From positions 62,001 through 126,000 of the forward strand of contig NZ_JACJFM010000001.1 of assembly GCF_014164585.1 (NCBI RefSeq): a DNA stretch of 64,000 bases, read 5' to 3'. Below the pieces are notes generated by a model. That model ran no database searches, was not told where the DNA came from, and saw only the letters and a program-made list of their open reading frames with translations. This DNA is from Oceanospirillum sediminis. GTDB taxonomy: Bacteria; Pseudomonadota; Gammaproteobacteria; Pseudomonadales; Halomonadaceae. A program made the translations under genes and the position numbers. Of the stretch, positions 20,803 through 31,088 are shown piece after piece (positions within the stretch are counted from its first letter, which is position 1; each line of letters begins with the position of its first letter).

Positions 20803-21621
20803 TCAGTCTGTACTCTCCAGCTTTTTCTTTGCATAGATATCATAACGACTGGATTTGCCTTCCAGTACATAACTGGGCTCAGGGCCAGTAATCACCGGGG
20901 CTTTACGAGGGCGCTTCACCACGACACGATGAGTAGCCACTTCCAGAGCCTTGGCCAGTAACTGGTCATCATCAGTATCCATGCCCACCAGCTGATGAAA
21001 CAGCTTCATCTCTTTTTTCACTTCGGCGCTTTTATCACGGGATGGAAACATAGGATCGACATAAACCACCTGTGGATTAAACCCGGTTTCTGCTACAGCC
21101 TGCGCCAGAGTATCAATCGAGTTACCTGATTTAAGCTGCATACGACAGATCACATCTGCTGCTTCAGGATCACAAGCCGCACGTTCCAGGCCATCTTCCA
21201 GTAAAGCCGCGACGACAGGGTGGCGCTCCAGCAGTAACATATTGCAGCCTAACCCGGCCAGCACAAACGCATCACCGCCCAGACCCGCCGTGACATCCAC
21301 CACGGAAGGAATCACACCGGATTTCAAACCGACCGCTTTAGCAATCATCTGGCCTTTGCCACCACCATACTGACGACGGTGCGCGGCTTTACCCGAGGCA
21401 AAATTGACCTGAATTGGCTTAGGGGCTTTTTTACCGGTTTCTCCCAGGCTTAACCCCTGCTCTCCGGCAATCAGCACCAGATCACCTGTCGTTCGGGGTA
21501 ATTCATCACATAGCTGCAGGTCCAGATGCTCTGGCAAACGCCCCTGTAGCTGTTCAAACCAGAACTGTTGTAAAGACTGATAATCAGGATGATCGGCCCA
21601 AAGCCAGAGCTTGCTAGTCAT
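20803..21621 (-). CDS. rsmJ: 16S rRNA (guanine1516-N2)-methyltransferase
   Basis: SAM-dependent methyltransferase of the small-subunit rRNA. The protein (272 aa) shows the SAM-binding [18 protein letters not shown], the catalytic [20 protein letters not shown] and the C-terminal VVKRPRKAP. Family members are about 250 aa. It starts the minus-strand housekeeping run with uppP and tsaB further upstream. Confidence 0.93.
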   Translation of the reverse strand: MTSKLWLWADHPDYQSLQQFWFEQLQGRLPEHLDLQLCDELPRTTGDLVLIAGEQGLSLGETGKKAPKPIQVNFASGKAAHRRQYGGGKGQMIAKAVGLKSGVIPSVVDVTAGLGGDAFVLAGLGCNMLLLERHPVVAALLEDGLERAACDPEAADVICRMQLKSGNSIDTLAQAVAETGFNPQVVYVDPMFPSRDKSAEVKKEMKLFHQLVGMDTDDDQLLAKALEVATHRVVVKRPRKAPVITGPEPSYVLEGKSSRYDIYAKKKLESTD

Positions 21622-21668
21622 AAGAAATACTCAGAACAGAGAAAAACATTAACGCGAGGACCGGATCA

Positions 21669-22466
21669 TCACACAACAAAGACAATCAGCGCCAGCCCCA
21701 GTACCAGTCGATATAGGACAAAAGGCAGCATGCCTATCCGGTCAAGAAGTTTCAGAAAGTAGTGAATACAGGCCAGCGCTGAAACAAATGCCAGAGCCCC
21801 ACCTACCAGAGTATGGCTGATCTGAGCCGCACTGCCGGTCTGATACAGCTCGACACCTTTCAGGCCACCAGCGGTCAGAATCAGAGGGATAGACAGCAGG
21901 AAGCTGAAACGCGCTGCCGCTTGTCGTGTCAGCCCCAGCATCAGCCCAGCGGTAATCGTAATCCCTGAACGGGATGTACCGGGAATCAGTGCCAGAGCCT
22001 GAGCCATACCGATCCAGACCGCATCCCGGAAGTTCATATCACCTTCTTTCCGGTTCTGTCGCCCACGGGTATCACTCCACCAGAGTAAAGCGCCGAACAC
22101 CAGCGTCGTGGTGGCAATTACCAGAGCGGACCGGAGGTGCAGCTCAATAAAGCCCCCAAGCAACAGACCGGTCAACCCGGCAGGAATCGTAGCGATTATC
22201 ACCGCCCAGGCCATATAACTGTCCCGGCAATGCTGTTTGCGGAACACACTGCATAACCAGGCGATCAGCATCTGCCGGATATCCCGGAAGAAATACAGCA
22301 TCACTGCCAGTAAAGTGCCGACATGGACGGCGACATCAAACGCCAGCCCCTGATCAGCCCAGCCCAGAACCAGAGAAGGAAGAATAAGATGAGCGGAGCT
22401 GGATACCGGTAGAAACTCCGTCAGCCCCTGAATAAGTGCCAGTACTGTGACCTGAATCCAGTCCAT
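21669..22466 (-). CDS. uppP: Undecaprenyl-diphosphatase
   Basis: Integral membrane phosphatase that recycles undecaprenyl diphosphate for cell-wall synthesis and can give bacitracin resistance. The protein (265 aa) has multiple helices and the two family motifs: GLTEFLPVSSSAHLILP near the N-terminus and PGTSRSGITITAG in the middle. The start was set at MDWIQVTVLAL, with an AAGGGG ribosome site; a 26-codon in-frame extension is unlikely to be translated. Confidence 0.95.
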   Translation of the reverse strand: MDWIQVTVLALIQGLTEFLPVSSSAHLILPSLVLGWADQGLAFDVAVHVGTLLAVMLYFFRDIRQMLIAWLCSVFRKQHCRDSYMAWAVIIATIPAGLTGLLLGGFIELHLRSALVIATTTLVFGALLWWSDTRGRQNRKEGDMNFRDAVWIGMAQALALIPGTSRSGITITAGLMLGLTRQAAARFSFLLSIPLILTAGGLKGVELYQTGSAAQISHTLVGGALAFVSALACIHYFLKLLDRIGMLPFVLYRLVLGLALIVFVV

Positions 22467-22589
22467 GTCTGCCCCTTGTGCGTTATCGTCGAGAAAAAGG
22501 TAAATGATCGTCGCAGAAAAACGCCGTATTCCATCACGGGGCATGTGAAGATAATGTGGAAATTATGCCCGGCTGCCCAGTTGTTTATT

Positions 22590-22649
22590 GATAGCCCGAT
22601 AACGATAGCCTGATGACTAGCCCGGCGATTCAGATCGATAGCCCGATAA
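22590..22649. repeat. Short direct repeats between uppP and tsaB
   Basis: GATAGCCCGATAA occurs at 22590-22602 and 22637-22649, with an imperfect copy GATAGCCTGATGA at 22604-22616. The function is unknown and it may be slippage debris. Confidence 0.6.
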
Positions 22650-22650
22650 T

Positions 22651-23364
22651 CTATTTCGCATGCGGCCCTTCGCCTTTTTTGAAGGCAACGTTATCCCGCA
22701 GGTAGACAGGAATCGCCTCCTCAGCAGCCACACTCACACCTTTTTGCCAGTACAATTCAGCCAGACGGGCAATATCTCCGGCACGAGGCAGCACTTCCGG
22801 GAAAGTCTGCTGTAGCTGGCTTTGTACTACCGGTGAGAACTGATCAAACAGCTGCCAGCCCGATCCAGTACCGACCCAGTCAGCATCACGCTGTTCAGTA
22901 GACAAAGACTGCAGATCAACCCGATCCGGCGCACATACCGCAGGCTCAGCCAGACAATCAAAACCGTCACCATTCCAGTGATACGCCGCCCAGTACACCT
23001 CTCCCATGCGGGCATCAATGGCCGAAAGCACGTAACGGGAGAAGTGTTCACGGTACTGAGTCAGCGCCATAGTTTCCAGCGTAGTTACTGGCACAACCGG
23101 CAGATCAGCACCAAATGCCAGCCCCTGAACCACTCCTGTGGCGATACGCAGACCAGTAAACGATCCCGGACCATTGGCAAAAGCAATCGCATCCAGTTCC
23201 TTCAGCGTGATACCGGCATTACTCAGTATCTCCTGCACCATCGGCAGCAGCAGTTGAGTATGTTTACGAGGCAGCAGACGAAAATCTTCAATCACCTCAT
23301 CATTCAGTTTTAAAGCCACAGAACAGGCTTCTGTTGAAGTGTCCAGAGACAGGATGCGAGCCAT
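22651..23364 (-). CDS. tsaB: tRNA threonylcarbamoyladenosine biosynthesis protein TsaB
   Basis: Partner of TsaD/TsaE in making t6A37 of ANN-decoding tRNAs. The protein (237 aa) is of the ASKHA fold, with [15 protein letters not shown] at the start and the signature [19 protein letters not shown] near residue 70. The start was chosen at [10 protein letters not shown]; the upstream extension is not conserved-looking. It is divergent from the RecD2-like helicase gene with a 76-bp shared promoter region. Confidence 0.94.
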   Translation of the reverse strand: MARILSLDTSTEACSVALKLNDEVIEDFRLLPRKHTQLLLPMVQEILSNAGITLKELDAIAFANGPGSFTGLRIATGVVQGLAFGADLPVVPVTTLETMALTQYREHFSRYVLSAIDARMGEVYWAAYHWNGDGFDCLAEPAVCAPDRVDLQSLSTEQRDADWVGTGSGWQLFDQFSPVVQSQLQQTFPEVLPRAGDIARLAELYWQKGVSVAAEEAIPVYLRDNVAFKKGEGPHAK

Positions 23365-23440
23365 AACACTTTGCCCATTAATAAAAAAACGCCCATTATA
23401 CGCAGGCAGAACACAGGAAGAAATCACCGACGTTTATATT

Positions 23441-25660
23441 ATGGCCCAATCTCCGATTAATCCGTTATCCGCTCATCATCACCAGCCACAGGTTCATCTG
23501 GAAGGCAGTGTTGAGCGTGTGACCTTTCATTCACCAGAGTCCGGCTTTTTTGTGATTCGGGTCAGAGTCGCCGGATATCAGGATCTGATCACACTGACCG
23601 GCAATACACCCTCGGTTACCGGGGGCGAATACGTTGAAGCCGATGGCACCTGGATTAATGATCCCAGACACGGGTTGCAGCTTAAATGCCATAGCATACG
23701 CACTGTGACGCCCACCTCGTTAGAAGGCATCGAAAAATACCTGGGCTCCGGTATGGTGAAAGGCATAGGTCCCCACTTCGCACAGAAACTGGTGCAATGT
23801 TTTGGTGATCAGGTGTTTGAAGTGATCGAACAAACCCCGGAGAAACTACTGGAACTGGAGGGGATCGGTAAAAAACGCCTGCAACTTATTACCAGTGCCT
23901 GGGCAGAACAGAAAATCGTGCGTGAGATTATGGTCTTTCTGCAATCCCACGGCGTGGGCACCGCACGGGCAGTACGCATTTATAAAACCTATGGTGAAGC
24001 GGCCATTGAAACAGTACAGCAGAATCCCTATCAGCTGGCACTGGATATTCATGGTATTGGCTTTAAAACCGCCGACCAGATCGCGCTGAATCTGGGGATA
24101 CCGGCACAGTCGCTGGTTCGGGCACAAGCCGGTATCCGGCATGTCTTGCAGGAACTGTCTTCCCAGGGGCACTGCGCCCGACCTGTGGATATTTTAATCC
24201 GTGAAGCGGAAAAGATGCTGGAGATCAGCCCGGATATTCTGCAGCAGGCGCTGGATGCCGAGGTGGAAGAGAAAAACCTGATTCCGGATCAGATCGCGCT
24301 GACAGATCACCCTGATGAACAGCAGGCGGTCGTGTTTCTGGCCCCTCTGTATTATGCCGAATGCGGCACCACCCGCCTGTTACAGGAGCTGCAATACGGC
24401 CAGCCACCCTGGGGGCAGATCAGAACCGATAAAGCTTTTGAGTGGCTGGAAAATCAGTCCGATTTCCGGTTATCCGATTCTCAGAAACAGGCCGTAGAGA
24501 TCGTACTGGCCAATAAAGTGTCCATTGTCACCGGAGGCCCCGGAGTTGGTAAAACCACCACGGTAAACAGTGTGTTACGCCTGCTGTTGGCGAAAAAATG
24601 CAGGGTACAGTTGTGTGCACCAACCGGGCGGGCGGCAAAGCGTCTGTCTGAATCCACCGGTTATGAAGCTCAGACTATCCATCGGTTACTGGATTTTGAC
24701 CCGGTGGAGTATGGCTTTAAACGCAATCAGGACAATCCGTTAGAGACGGATGTACTGGTGATCGATGAGATCTCTATGGTGGATATCGTGCTGATGAACC
24801 AGTTGTTAAAAGCGATTCCTCCGACCGGCGCTCTGATTATGGTCGGCGATGTGGATCAGCTGCCCTCTGTAGGGCCAGGCGCGGTGCTGGCCGATATGAT
24901 TCGCTCCGATGTTATTCCAACGGGTCGTCTGACTGAGATTTTCCGTCAGGCTGCCACCTCTGCCATTATTACAACCGCTCATCAGATCAACCGGGGGATA
25001 GCGCCACAGAAAACACCGAAAGGCACAGATACGGATTTTTTTTATATTCCCACAGACGATGCTGAAACGGCCCGTAGTATCCTGCTGAATGTGGTATCGC
25101 AGCGTCTCCCCCAGAAATATGGCTATGATCCTATTCGCGATATTCAGGTACTGGCTCCGATAAACCGGGGTGGTCTTGGTGTACGTAGCCTGAACATTGA
25201 ACTTCAGTCCCTGCTGAACAGTAACAGCTATCCTCAGGTGACCCGATTCGGCTGGAGCTGGGCGCCAGGAGATAAAATCATTCAGATGGTCAACAACTAC
25301 GATAAGGAAGTGTTTAACGGCGATATTGGTCAGATAAGTACCATCAATCCGGAAGATTCAGAACTCACCGCCACCTTTGATGGCAAGGAAGTTCTGTACA
25401 GCTTTGATGAACTGGATGAAATCAGTCTGGCCTATGCCACTTCGATTCATAAATCCCAGGGATCAGAATACCCCTGCGTGGTAATTCCTATGGCGATGCA
25501 GCACTTTACTCTGCTGGAAAGAAACCTGCTGTATACCGCCGTCACCCGAGGTAAAAAGCACGTTATTCTGATCGGCGAAAAACGGGCAATCAATATGGCC
25601 TGTCGCCAGACCAAAGCCCGCCTGCGTATGACAAAACTCAGCCAGCGCTTACAGGATTAA
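23441..25660 (+). CDS. recD2: SF1B DNA helicase, RecD2-like
   Basis: 5'-3' DNA helicase of the RecD2 type (not in a RecBCD complex). The protein is 739 aa. An N-terminal OB-like part ([20 protein letters not shown]) is followed by helix-hairpin-helix repeats ([15 protein letters not shown]). The motor has Walker [18 protein letters not shown], motif [16 protein letters not shown], motif [16 protein letters not shown] and the UvrD-like C-terminal [17 protein letters not shown]. The start at MAQSPINPL lacks a good ribosome site; longer in-frame starts would overlap tsaB. Confidence 0.9.
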   Translation: MAQSPINPLSAHHHQPQVHLEGSVERVTFHSPESGFFVIRVRVAGYQDLITLTGNTPSVTGGEYVEADGTWINDPRHGLQLKCHSIRTVTPTSLEGIEKYLGSGMVKGIGPHFAQKLVQCFGDQVFEVIEQTPEKLLELEGIGKKRLQLITSAWAEQKIVREIMVFLQSHGVGTARAVRIYKTYGEAAIETVQQNPYQLALDIHGIGFKTADQIALNLGIPAQSLVRAQAGIRHVLQELSSQGHCARPVDILIREAEKMLEISPDILQQALDAEVEEKNLIPDQIALTDHPDEQQAVVFLAPLYYAECGTTRLLQELQYGQPPWGQIRTDKAFEWLENQSDFRLSDSQKQAVEIVLANKVSIVTGGPGVGKTTTVNSVLRLLLAKKCRVQLCAPTGRAAKRLSESTGYEAQTIHRLLDFDPVEYGFKRNQDNPLETDVLVIDEISMVDIVLMNQLLKAIPPTGALIMVGDVDQLPSVGPGAVLADMIRSDVIPTGRLTEIFRQAATSAIITTAHQINRGIAPQKTPKGTDTDFFYIPTDDAETARSILLNVVSQRLPQKYGYDPIRDIQVLAPINRGGLGVRSLNIELQSLLNSNSYPQVTRFGWSWAPGDKIIQMVNNYDKEVFNGDIGQISTINPEDSELTATFDGKEVLYSFDELDEISLAYATSIHKSQGSEYPCVVIPMAMQHFTLLERNLLYTAVTRGKKHVILIGEKRAINMACRQTKARLRMTKLSQRLQD

Positions 25661-25679
25661 GCGCCAGTATTTGAATGCA

Positions 25680-26327
25680 TCACCAGCTCAGCACCGGCCA
25701 CTGACGCTCCTGGGCAATAGAAGCCAGCCGCGCTTCCGGGGACACGGCAAAGGCTTCGTCAGCCCACTCAAGCAAGGGCAGGTCATTGGCAGAATCCGAA
25801 TAAAACAGACAACGCTCCGGCATCTGTTTCAAGCCGCTTAGCCACTGCATTAATCGGGTGATTTTGCCTTCTCTGAAACTCAGCACACCTTCAGTCTGGC
25901 CAGAATAACGCCCTTTATAGGTATGGCACTGAATACCAATCACATTATGAATCCCCATCAAAGCAGCTATTGGGCGTACCAGAAAATCAGCAGAGGCTGA
26001 AATCACCAGCACATCATTACCTTCAGCCTGATGCTTATTAATACACTTTGTCGCCTCTGGACGCACCCGGTGCATAATATCCTGTCGGATAAAATCCTCT
26101 GTCAGCATAGAGACTTCTTTAGTGGTTTTATTGCGCAAAGGCTCCAGAAACAGCTGCATATAATCCTGCATATCCAGTAAGCCCTGAGCATACAGAGTCA
26201 TCAGATGAGCTTCTTTTTCCAGATACGTCTTATCCAGAATGCCCTGCTTCATCAGATAACAGCACCACAGAGAGGCGCAGTCACCATTAATCAGGGTATC
26301 GTCCAGGTCAAAGATTGCTAAGTTCAT
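25680..26327 (-). CDS. HAD-superfamily (subfamily IB) phosphatase
   Basis: A 215-aa SerB/HAD-IB-like hydrolase. Motif I is FDLDDTLINGD with the nucleophile Asp near residue 7, motif II is VISASADFLV and motif III/IV is YSDSANDLPLLEWADEAFAV. Members remove phosphate from small metabolites. It is the last gene of the ABC-transporter operon, behind a phosphodiesterase-like gene, so the substrate may derive from the imported compound. It is not close to serA or serB genes. Confidence 0.82.
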   Translation of the reverse strand: MNLAIFDLDDTLINGDCASLWCCYLMKQGILDKTYLEKEAHLMTLYAQGLLDMQDYMQLFLEPLRNKTTKEVSMLTEDFIRQDIMHRVRPEATKCINKHQAEGNDVLVISASADFLVRPIAALMGIHNVIGIQCHTYKGRYSGQTEGVLSFREGKITRLMQWLSGLKQMPERCLFYSDSANDLPLLEWADEAFAVSPEARLASIAQERQWPVLSW

Positions 26328-26446
26328 CGTGCTTTATTCCACTTACGTATCCGAAACCAAACCCAATTAAACCGGCCCGTTTTTATTATTCTGCAGGAGG
26401 CTGTTGGGTTATCTGCCGGGTTATTTATCCTTTCTGTCTGACAGGG

Positions 26447-27256
26447 TCAGATCAAAGCCGCCGTTTTCATTACTTCAGGTACTGGCAGCTCCAGTAATTT
26501 AAGCAGTGTGGGCGCCACGGCTTTCTGGTCAGCTATCTCTTCGGCATATCCCCCATCAACACCATCCACTAGCAGATAAAAAGGGATCTCCTGAACTTCA
26601 GGACGGGTGCCGCCATGACTTTTATAAGCATCCATACCATGATCAGCAGACACCACTACCTGATAGCCCAGCTCGCGCCATACCGGCACATAGTGACTTA
26701 ACAGCTGATCCATACGACTGGCTTTGCGGGCGTACTGGCCAGAATCACCGCCAAACAGGTGGCCGAAAAAATCGCACCCCATGGGATGTACCAGCAGATA
26801 ATCCGGCTGATGGCGGCGGATCAGACGCTCAGCATCAGCAAACAGATGCTGATCCGGGTAATCATCAAATTCATAAAAACGACCGTACTGAATCAGCTGA
26901 CTCTCATCGCTCTGCTCGCTGTGCTCAACAATGTCCCAGACCGGGTTGTTATACATCTCAGAAAACCAGCTATATGCTGCCGCTGCCGTGGTGCGCTGAT
27001 GCTGACGACATACAGAGAAAATACTCTCGCAGCGACTCAGAAACACATGATCGTTGGTCAGAATACCGTGCTCATAAGGTGCCAGACCGGTATGCACGGT
27101 TTCATACAACGGACGGCTGTTGCTGGGTAATTCGCACTGCATTTTCCAGCGCTTAGCCAGCCCGGCCTGAGTCAGGCTTTCCATATAACCCAGCTCTTTT
27201 TCAGCCACTTCGAAGTTCAGACCATCTATCAGGATAAAAACAACTTTGTTATTCAT
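26447..27256 (-). CDS. Alkaline-phosphatase-superfamily phosphodiesterase/phosphatase
   Basis: A 269-aa metal-dependent hydrolase of the type I phosphodiesterase/nucleotide pyrophosphatase group. Metal-binding candidates are ILIDG (Asp), HPMGCDFFGHLFG (Asp/His) and VVSADHGMDAYKSHGG (Asp-His, His). The nucleophile is probably a Ser/Thr in SNSRPLYETVHTG. There is no signal peptide, so it acts in the cytoplasm, presumably on an imported phospho-compound. It is shorter than phosphonoacetate hydrolase (about 400 aa). The start MNNKVVFILIDGL was chosen over an upstream extension. Confidence 0.75.
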   Translation of the reverse strand: MNNKVVFILIDGLNFEVAEKELGYMESLTQAGLAKRWKMQCELPSNSRPLYETVHTGLAPYEHGILTNDHVFLSRCESIFSVCRQHQRTTAAAAYSWFSEMYNNPVWDIVEHSEQSDESQLIQYGRFYEFDDYPDQHLFADAERLIRRHQPDYLLVHPMGCDFFGHLFGGDSGQYARKASRMDQLLSHYVPVWRELGYQVVVSADHGMDAYKSHGGTRPEVQEIPFYLLVDGVDGGYAEEIADQKAVAPTLLKLLELPVPEVMKTAALI

Positions 27257-27416
27257 AGTGTTCTTCTTTTTCGTCTCCAGGCACCCGGATACCACTGAAT
27301 CCGGGCAAAGCCAGCCCAACCCATGAAACGGCGTTCCACAGGAGGTACAGTAAATTGGATATATTGTCTTTATTAAATGTGCTGACAGTGTCTTTGGGAC
27401 AACCGGCGTTTAGTAC

Positions 27417-28577
27417 TCAGCCTGCCAGCTCCAGAGCCCCTTTCAGCGTCAGCTCATTCACCCGATGACAAGCCACATAGTGATCCTGTGCCACCGGCTG
27501 CAGTTCAGGCACCGATTGTTTGCACCGGTCCACTGCATAAGGACAACGGGTTGAGAACCGACAGCCCGGAGGAGGGCTGGCCGGATCTGGACGTTCACCT
27601 TCCAGCAGAACCGGAGCCATCTCACAATCCGGGTCAGGATTCGGAATCGCAGACATCAGGGCTTCGGTATAAGGATGACGTGGCTGATAGTACAGAGACT
27701 CTGTCGGAGCTACTTCCATCAACTGCCCGACATACATCACCGCAACACGATCAGCAGCATAAGCCACCGCAGCCAGATCGTGAGCAATAAACAGATAGGT
27801 CAGCTTCAGACTCTGCTGCAGCTCTTTTAGCAGATTAAGAATCTGTGCCTGAATAGACACATCCAGTGCCGAAATCGGCTCATCACAAACAATAAACTCA
27901 GGCTGCATTACCAGGGCACGGGCAATGGCGATACGCTGACGCTGCCCACCGGAAAAGGCATGGGGATAGCGACTTAGCCAGGCGGTATTCAGACCACAGA
28001 TATTGGCAATCTCCATCACCTTGTCATTCAGGTCACTGCCTTTCGCCAGGCCGTTTACAATCAGAGGTTCGGCGATAATATCCCGCACCGTCATACGTGG
28101 GTTCAACGAGGCATAAGGGTCCTGAAAGATCATCTGCATCTGACGCCAGAAATTGCGCATCTCTGGCATAGGAACTGTTCTTAGGTCGATCTCTTTCGTG
28201 TCATCAATACCACTACTATTCTTAGCTGATGGATTTGGCTTACCCGTGCGATAAATCACTTCGCCGCCCGTTGGTTCCACCAAACGCAGCACCGCACGAC
28301 CCAGCGTGGTTTTACCGGAACCGGACTCCCCGACCAGGCCCAGAGTTTCACCCCGTTTTATATTCAGGCTGACATTATCCACCGCCCGTAACCAGCGACG
28401 GTTATCCCTGAACATGCCCTTTTTGCTCAACGGGAAAGCCACTTCCAGATTGCGGATCTCCAGCAGATGATCATTCTCCGGCTGCTGTTTTAGCCGTGCT
28501 TCAGTCTGCCCTGTCTCTTCAGACTGAATAGAAGCCTTATTTTGCTTAATTGTGCTCGAAGCATTTAGATTGCTCAT
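27417..28577 (-). CDS. Peptide/nickel-type ABC transporter ATPase, OppF-like
   Basis: A 386-aa ATPase that powers import. It has Walker [17 protein letters not shown], signature [16 protein letters not shown], Walker [13 protein letters not shown] and the C-terminal cysteine-rich oligopeptide-ABC tail ([14 protein letters not shown]). A 58-residue N-terminal extension precedes the ABC domain. The start overlaps the stop of the partner ATPase gene by ATGA; a longer in-frame start ten codons upstream is less likely. Confidence 0.93.
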   Translation of the reverse strand: MSNLNASSTIKQNKASIQSEETGQTEARLKQQPENDHLLEIRNLEVAFPLSKKGMFRDNRRWLRAVDNVSLNIKRGETLGLVGESGSGKTTLGRAVLRLVEPTGGEVIYRTGKPNPSAKNSSGIDDTKEIDLRTVPMPEMRNFWRQMQMIFQDPYASLNPRMTVRDIIAEPLIVNGLAKGSDLNDKVMEIANICGLNTAWLSRYPHAFSGGQRQRIAIARALVMQPEFIVCDEPISALDVSIQAQILNLLKELQQSLKLTYLFIAHDLAAVAYAADRVAVMYVGQLMEVAPTESLYYQPRHPYTEALMSAIPNPDPDCEMAPVLLEGERPDPASPPPGCRFSTRCPYAVDRCKQSVPELQPVAQDHYVACHRVNELTLKGALELAG

Positions 28578-29659
28578 GCCACAGCCTCCGTGTGAATCAG
28601 ATGACAAGCTACGCTGTGAATCACATCACTACTATTCACCACACCTACATCATTAGAAACCACTGCGGCAGTCCCCTGCTGTGCGACTAAACCAAGCGGC
28701 TCAATGGCACGCAAAGCCGGTAGTCGCTGCTGGCAGGCATCCCTTTGCTGTTCAGTACAACGGGTATTAAAGGCACAACCCACAGGACGCTCAAACAGAT
28801 TCGGTACACTGCCTTCAATGGATTGCAGCTTGTCCTGGATCACGCCCAGGCGAGGAATCGCCTGCAGCAGACGCTTAGTGTAAGGGTGCTGGGGCTGTTT
28901 AAAGATCGCCCGTGTCGCGCCATGCTCCACCACATTGCCCATATACATAATGGCTACTTCATCGGCCATCTGCGCCACCAGGCCCAGATCGTGGGTAATA
29001 AAGATAATCGCCATACCCATCTCTTGCTGCAGATCTTTCAGCAATTTCAGAATCTGCGCCTGAATGGTTACATCCAGTGCCGTGGTCGGCTCATCGGCCA
29101 CCAGTACCGAAGGATCACAGGCCAGAGCACGAGCGATCATGGCGCGCTGGCGCTGACCACCGGAAAACTCATGGGGATAACGGTCGACCGCTTGTGCAGG
29201 ATCAGCAATACCCACCTTATCCAGCAGTTCAATGGCCCGTTTACGAGCATCCAGTTTGCTTACTTTGCGGTGCAGGCGCACCACTTCCATAATCTGCTCA
29301 CCAATAGTATGCAGCGGTGAAAACGAACTCATCGGCTCCTGGAAGATCATAGCGATCTGATCACCACGAAGCTTGCGCATCGCCTTATCATTAGAGCCCA
29401 GCGCGGCAATATCGGTAACATCACCAGATTCGGGGTGGCGGAACAGAATCTGCCCGCCACTGATCTCCAGACCTTTACCCAGCAGGCGCATCAGCGACAG
29501 CGAGGTCACACTTTTGCCACAGCCGGATTCTCCCACCAGGGCCAGAATCTGGCCTTTTTTCAGTCCAAAACTAATGCCATTTACAACAGGTAGCGATCCC
29601 TTATCCATCTGCAAACTGATATGCAGCTCTTCTACCCGTAACAGTTCATTCTGATTCAT
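28574..29659 (-). CDS. Peptide/nickel-type ABC transporter ATPase, OppD-like
   Basis: A 361-aa ATPase partner. It has Walker A VGESGCGKSVTSLSLM, signature [16 protein letters not shown], Walker B VLVADEPTTALD, H-loop FITHDLGLV and the C-terminal oligopeptide-ABC region with GCAFNTRC. The C-terminal 35 residues are longer than usual. It is translationally coupled to the OppF-like gene downstream. Confidence 0.93.
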   Translation of the reverse strand: MNQNELLRVEELHISLQMDKGSLPVVNGISFGLKKGQILALVGESGCGKSVTSLSLMRLLGKGLEISGGQILFRHPESGDVTDIAALGSNDKAMRKLRGDQIAMIFQEPMSSFSPLHTIGEQIMEVVRLHRKVSKLDARKRAIELLDKVGIADPAQAVDRYPHEFSGGQRQRAMIARALACDPSVLVADEPTTALDVTIQAQILKLLKDLQQEMGMAIIFITHDLGLVAQMADEVAIMYMGNVVEHGATRAIFKQPQHPYTKRLLQAIPRLGVIQDKLQSIEGSVPNLFERPVGCAFNTRCTEQQRDACQQRLPALRAIEPLGLVAQQGTAAVVSNDVGVVNSSDVIHSVACHLIHTEAVA

Positions 29660-29695
29660 AATGTTTGATCTCTATTCGCTCATCAGGCTTACGGG

Positions 29696-31009
29696 TTATC
29701 TGGTATAAGGGTCAGCGGCATCACGCAGACCGTCACCCACAAAGTTAAACGCCAGTACCGCAATCACTACCACGGCACCTGGCAGTAATAACCAGGGCAT
29801 CTGTGCCAGCGTCTGGATATTCTGTGCCGAGTTCAGCAGTACACCCCAGCTGATAATCGGCTCCCGCAGTCCCAGCCCCAGAAAGCTCAGCGAAGTCTCC
29901 GCCATGATGATGTAAGGGAAAGAGATCGTCAGATCAACAATCAGGTAACTCATAAATGACGGCAGCATATGACGGGCGATAATGCGGCTGTGACTACACC
30001 CGGCCAGACGAGCCGCCATCACAAAATCTTCTTCCCGCAGAGACAGTAAGCGCCCCCTGACCCGACGGGCCAGATGGGTCCAGCCGATAATCGCCAGCAG
30101 GAAAGTAATCGCAATATAAACCTGCAATGCGCTCCACTCACGGGGCAGAGCGGCTGCCAGCGCCAGCCATAACGGCAGGGTTGGAACCGCCCGGATAAAC
30201 TCCACCATGCGCATAATGGCTTCATCCACCCAGCCGCCCAGATAACCGGCAGCACCACCCAGCAACATGCCCAGTACAAAGGCGACACTCACACCGATAA
30301 AACCCACCGACAATGAAACACGGGAAGAGTGCAGAATACGAGAGAACATATCCCGGCCCAGCTCATCAGTACCTAACAGGTGAATAAAGGCTTTCTTGCT
30401 GGCTTTTCCCTTCTCATTCACTACACCAAACAGATGAATATCGGACTCGATCAGCCCCAGCATGGTGTACTTCTGTCCCTTCACAAAGAAGTGAATCGGC
30501 CAGCGTTTGCTGGTATCCACCACAGCGCTACGCTTCAGGGTAACCGGATCACGTTTCAGGCTGCGGGCATAAACAAAGGGACGCAGATGGAAATCACCCG
30601 CTTCATCAAAAAAGTGAATACCCATCGGCGCACCTTCCGCATAACGGCTGTTACGCTTCAGCGGATCATAAGGCGACAGGAATTCAGCCAACAATGAACT
30701 GACCAGCATCAGTGCCAGAATAATCAGTCCGGTCATGGCCATTTTATGTTTGCGGAATTTCCACCACATCAGCTGCCAGTGAGATGCCAGATCATAACGA
30801 CGTACCTGGCCTTCTGGCTTTACACTGTTGTTTGGATTTGACAGTCTGCTTGTATTCGACAGACCGCCTGTATTTGAGATGCTGTTTGTATTTGAGGCGC
30901 TGCTTGTATTGGCACTTGTGTCGGCACTGCCAGCCGCAGGCGGTGCTGCAACAGCAGAAGCGTCTGCCGTTGTCATAACGTGTGTCTGAGGTGTCTGCGT
31001 TGAACTCAT
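29696..31009 (-). CDS. Peptide/nickel-type ABC permease, OppC-like
   Basis: A 437-aa inner-membrane permease. It is longer than typical OppC (about 300 aa) because of a roughly 75-residue low-complexity Ser/Asn/Thr-rich N-terminus. An N-terminal helix (MTGLIILALMLVSSLLAEF) follows, then an extracytoplasmic insert and the permease core with the EAA-like loop AARLAGCSHSRIIARHMLP. A GGAGAG ribosome site lies 8 nt upstream. It pairs with the OppB-like permease gene 79 bp upstream. Confidence 0.93.
   Translation of the reverse strand: MSSTQTPQTHVMTTADASAVAAPPAAGSADTSANTSSASNTNSISNTGGLSNTSRLSNPNNSVKPEGQVRRYDLASHWQLMWWKFRKHKMAMTGLIILALMLVSSLLAEFLSPYDPLKRNSRYAEGAPMGIHFFDEAGDFHLRPFVYARSLKRDPVTLKRSAVVDTSKRWPIHFFVKGQKYTMLGLIESDIHLFGVVNEKGKASKKAFIHLLGTDELGRDMFSRILHSSRVSLSVGFIGVSVAFVLGMLLGGAAGYLGGWVDEAIMRMVEFIRAVPTLPLWLALAAALPREWSALQVYIAITFLLAIIGWTHLARRVRGRLLSLREEDFVMAARLAGCSHSRIIARHMLPSFMSYLIVDLTISFPYIIMAETSLSFLGLGLREPIISWGVLLNSAQNIQTLAQMPWLLLPGAVVVIAVLAFNFVGDGLRDAADPYTR
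30830..30901 (-). repeat. Degenerate 18-bp coding repeat in the OppC-like gene
   Basis: Four six-residue units of the form x-x-S-N-(T/P)-x (SASNTN, SISNTG, GLSNTS, RLSNPN) at residues 37-60 of the permease. The unit keeps the frame; it lengthens the cytoplasmic N-terminal tail. Confidence 0.85.
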
Positions 31010-31088
31010 GGTTCTGCTCTCCGGGTACTATCTGATTCTGCTTGAATCCTGACGGATCAATACTGTGCTTATCGGTTTCTCGAACAGG

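Noticed and set aside
22590-22649. CRISPR-like repeat array
   Set aside because: Only two exact copies and one imperfect copy of a 13-bp unit, with unequal short spacing; no cas genes.
26447-27256. Phosphonoacetate hydrolase (PhnA)
   Set aside because: The protein is much shorter than PhnA and the nucleophile region differs; kept as a general alkaline-phosphatase-superfamily enzyme.
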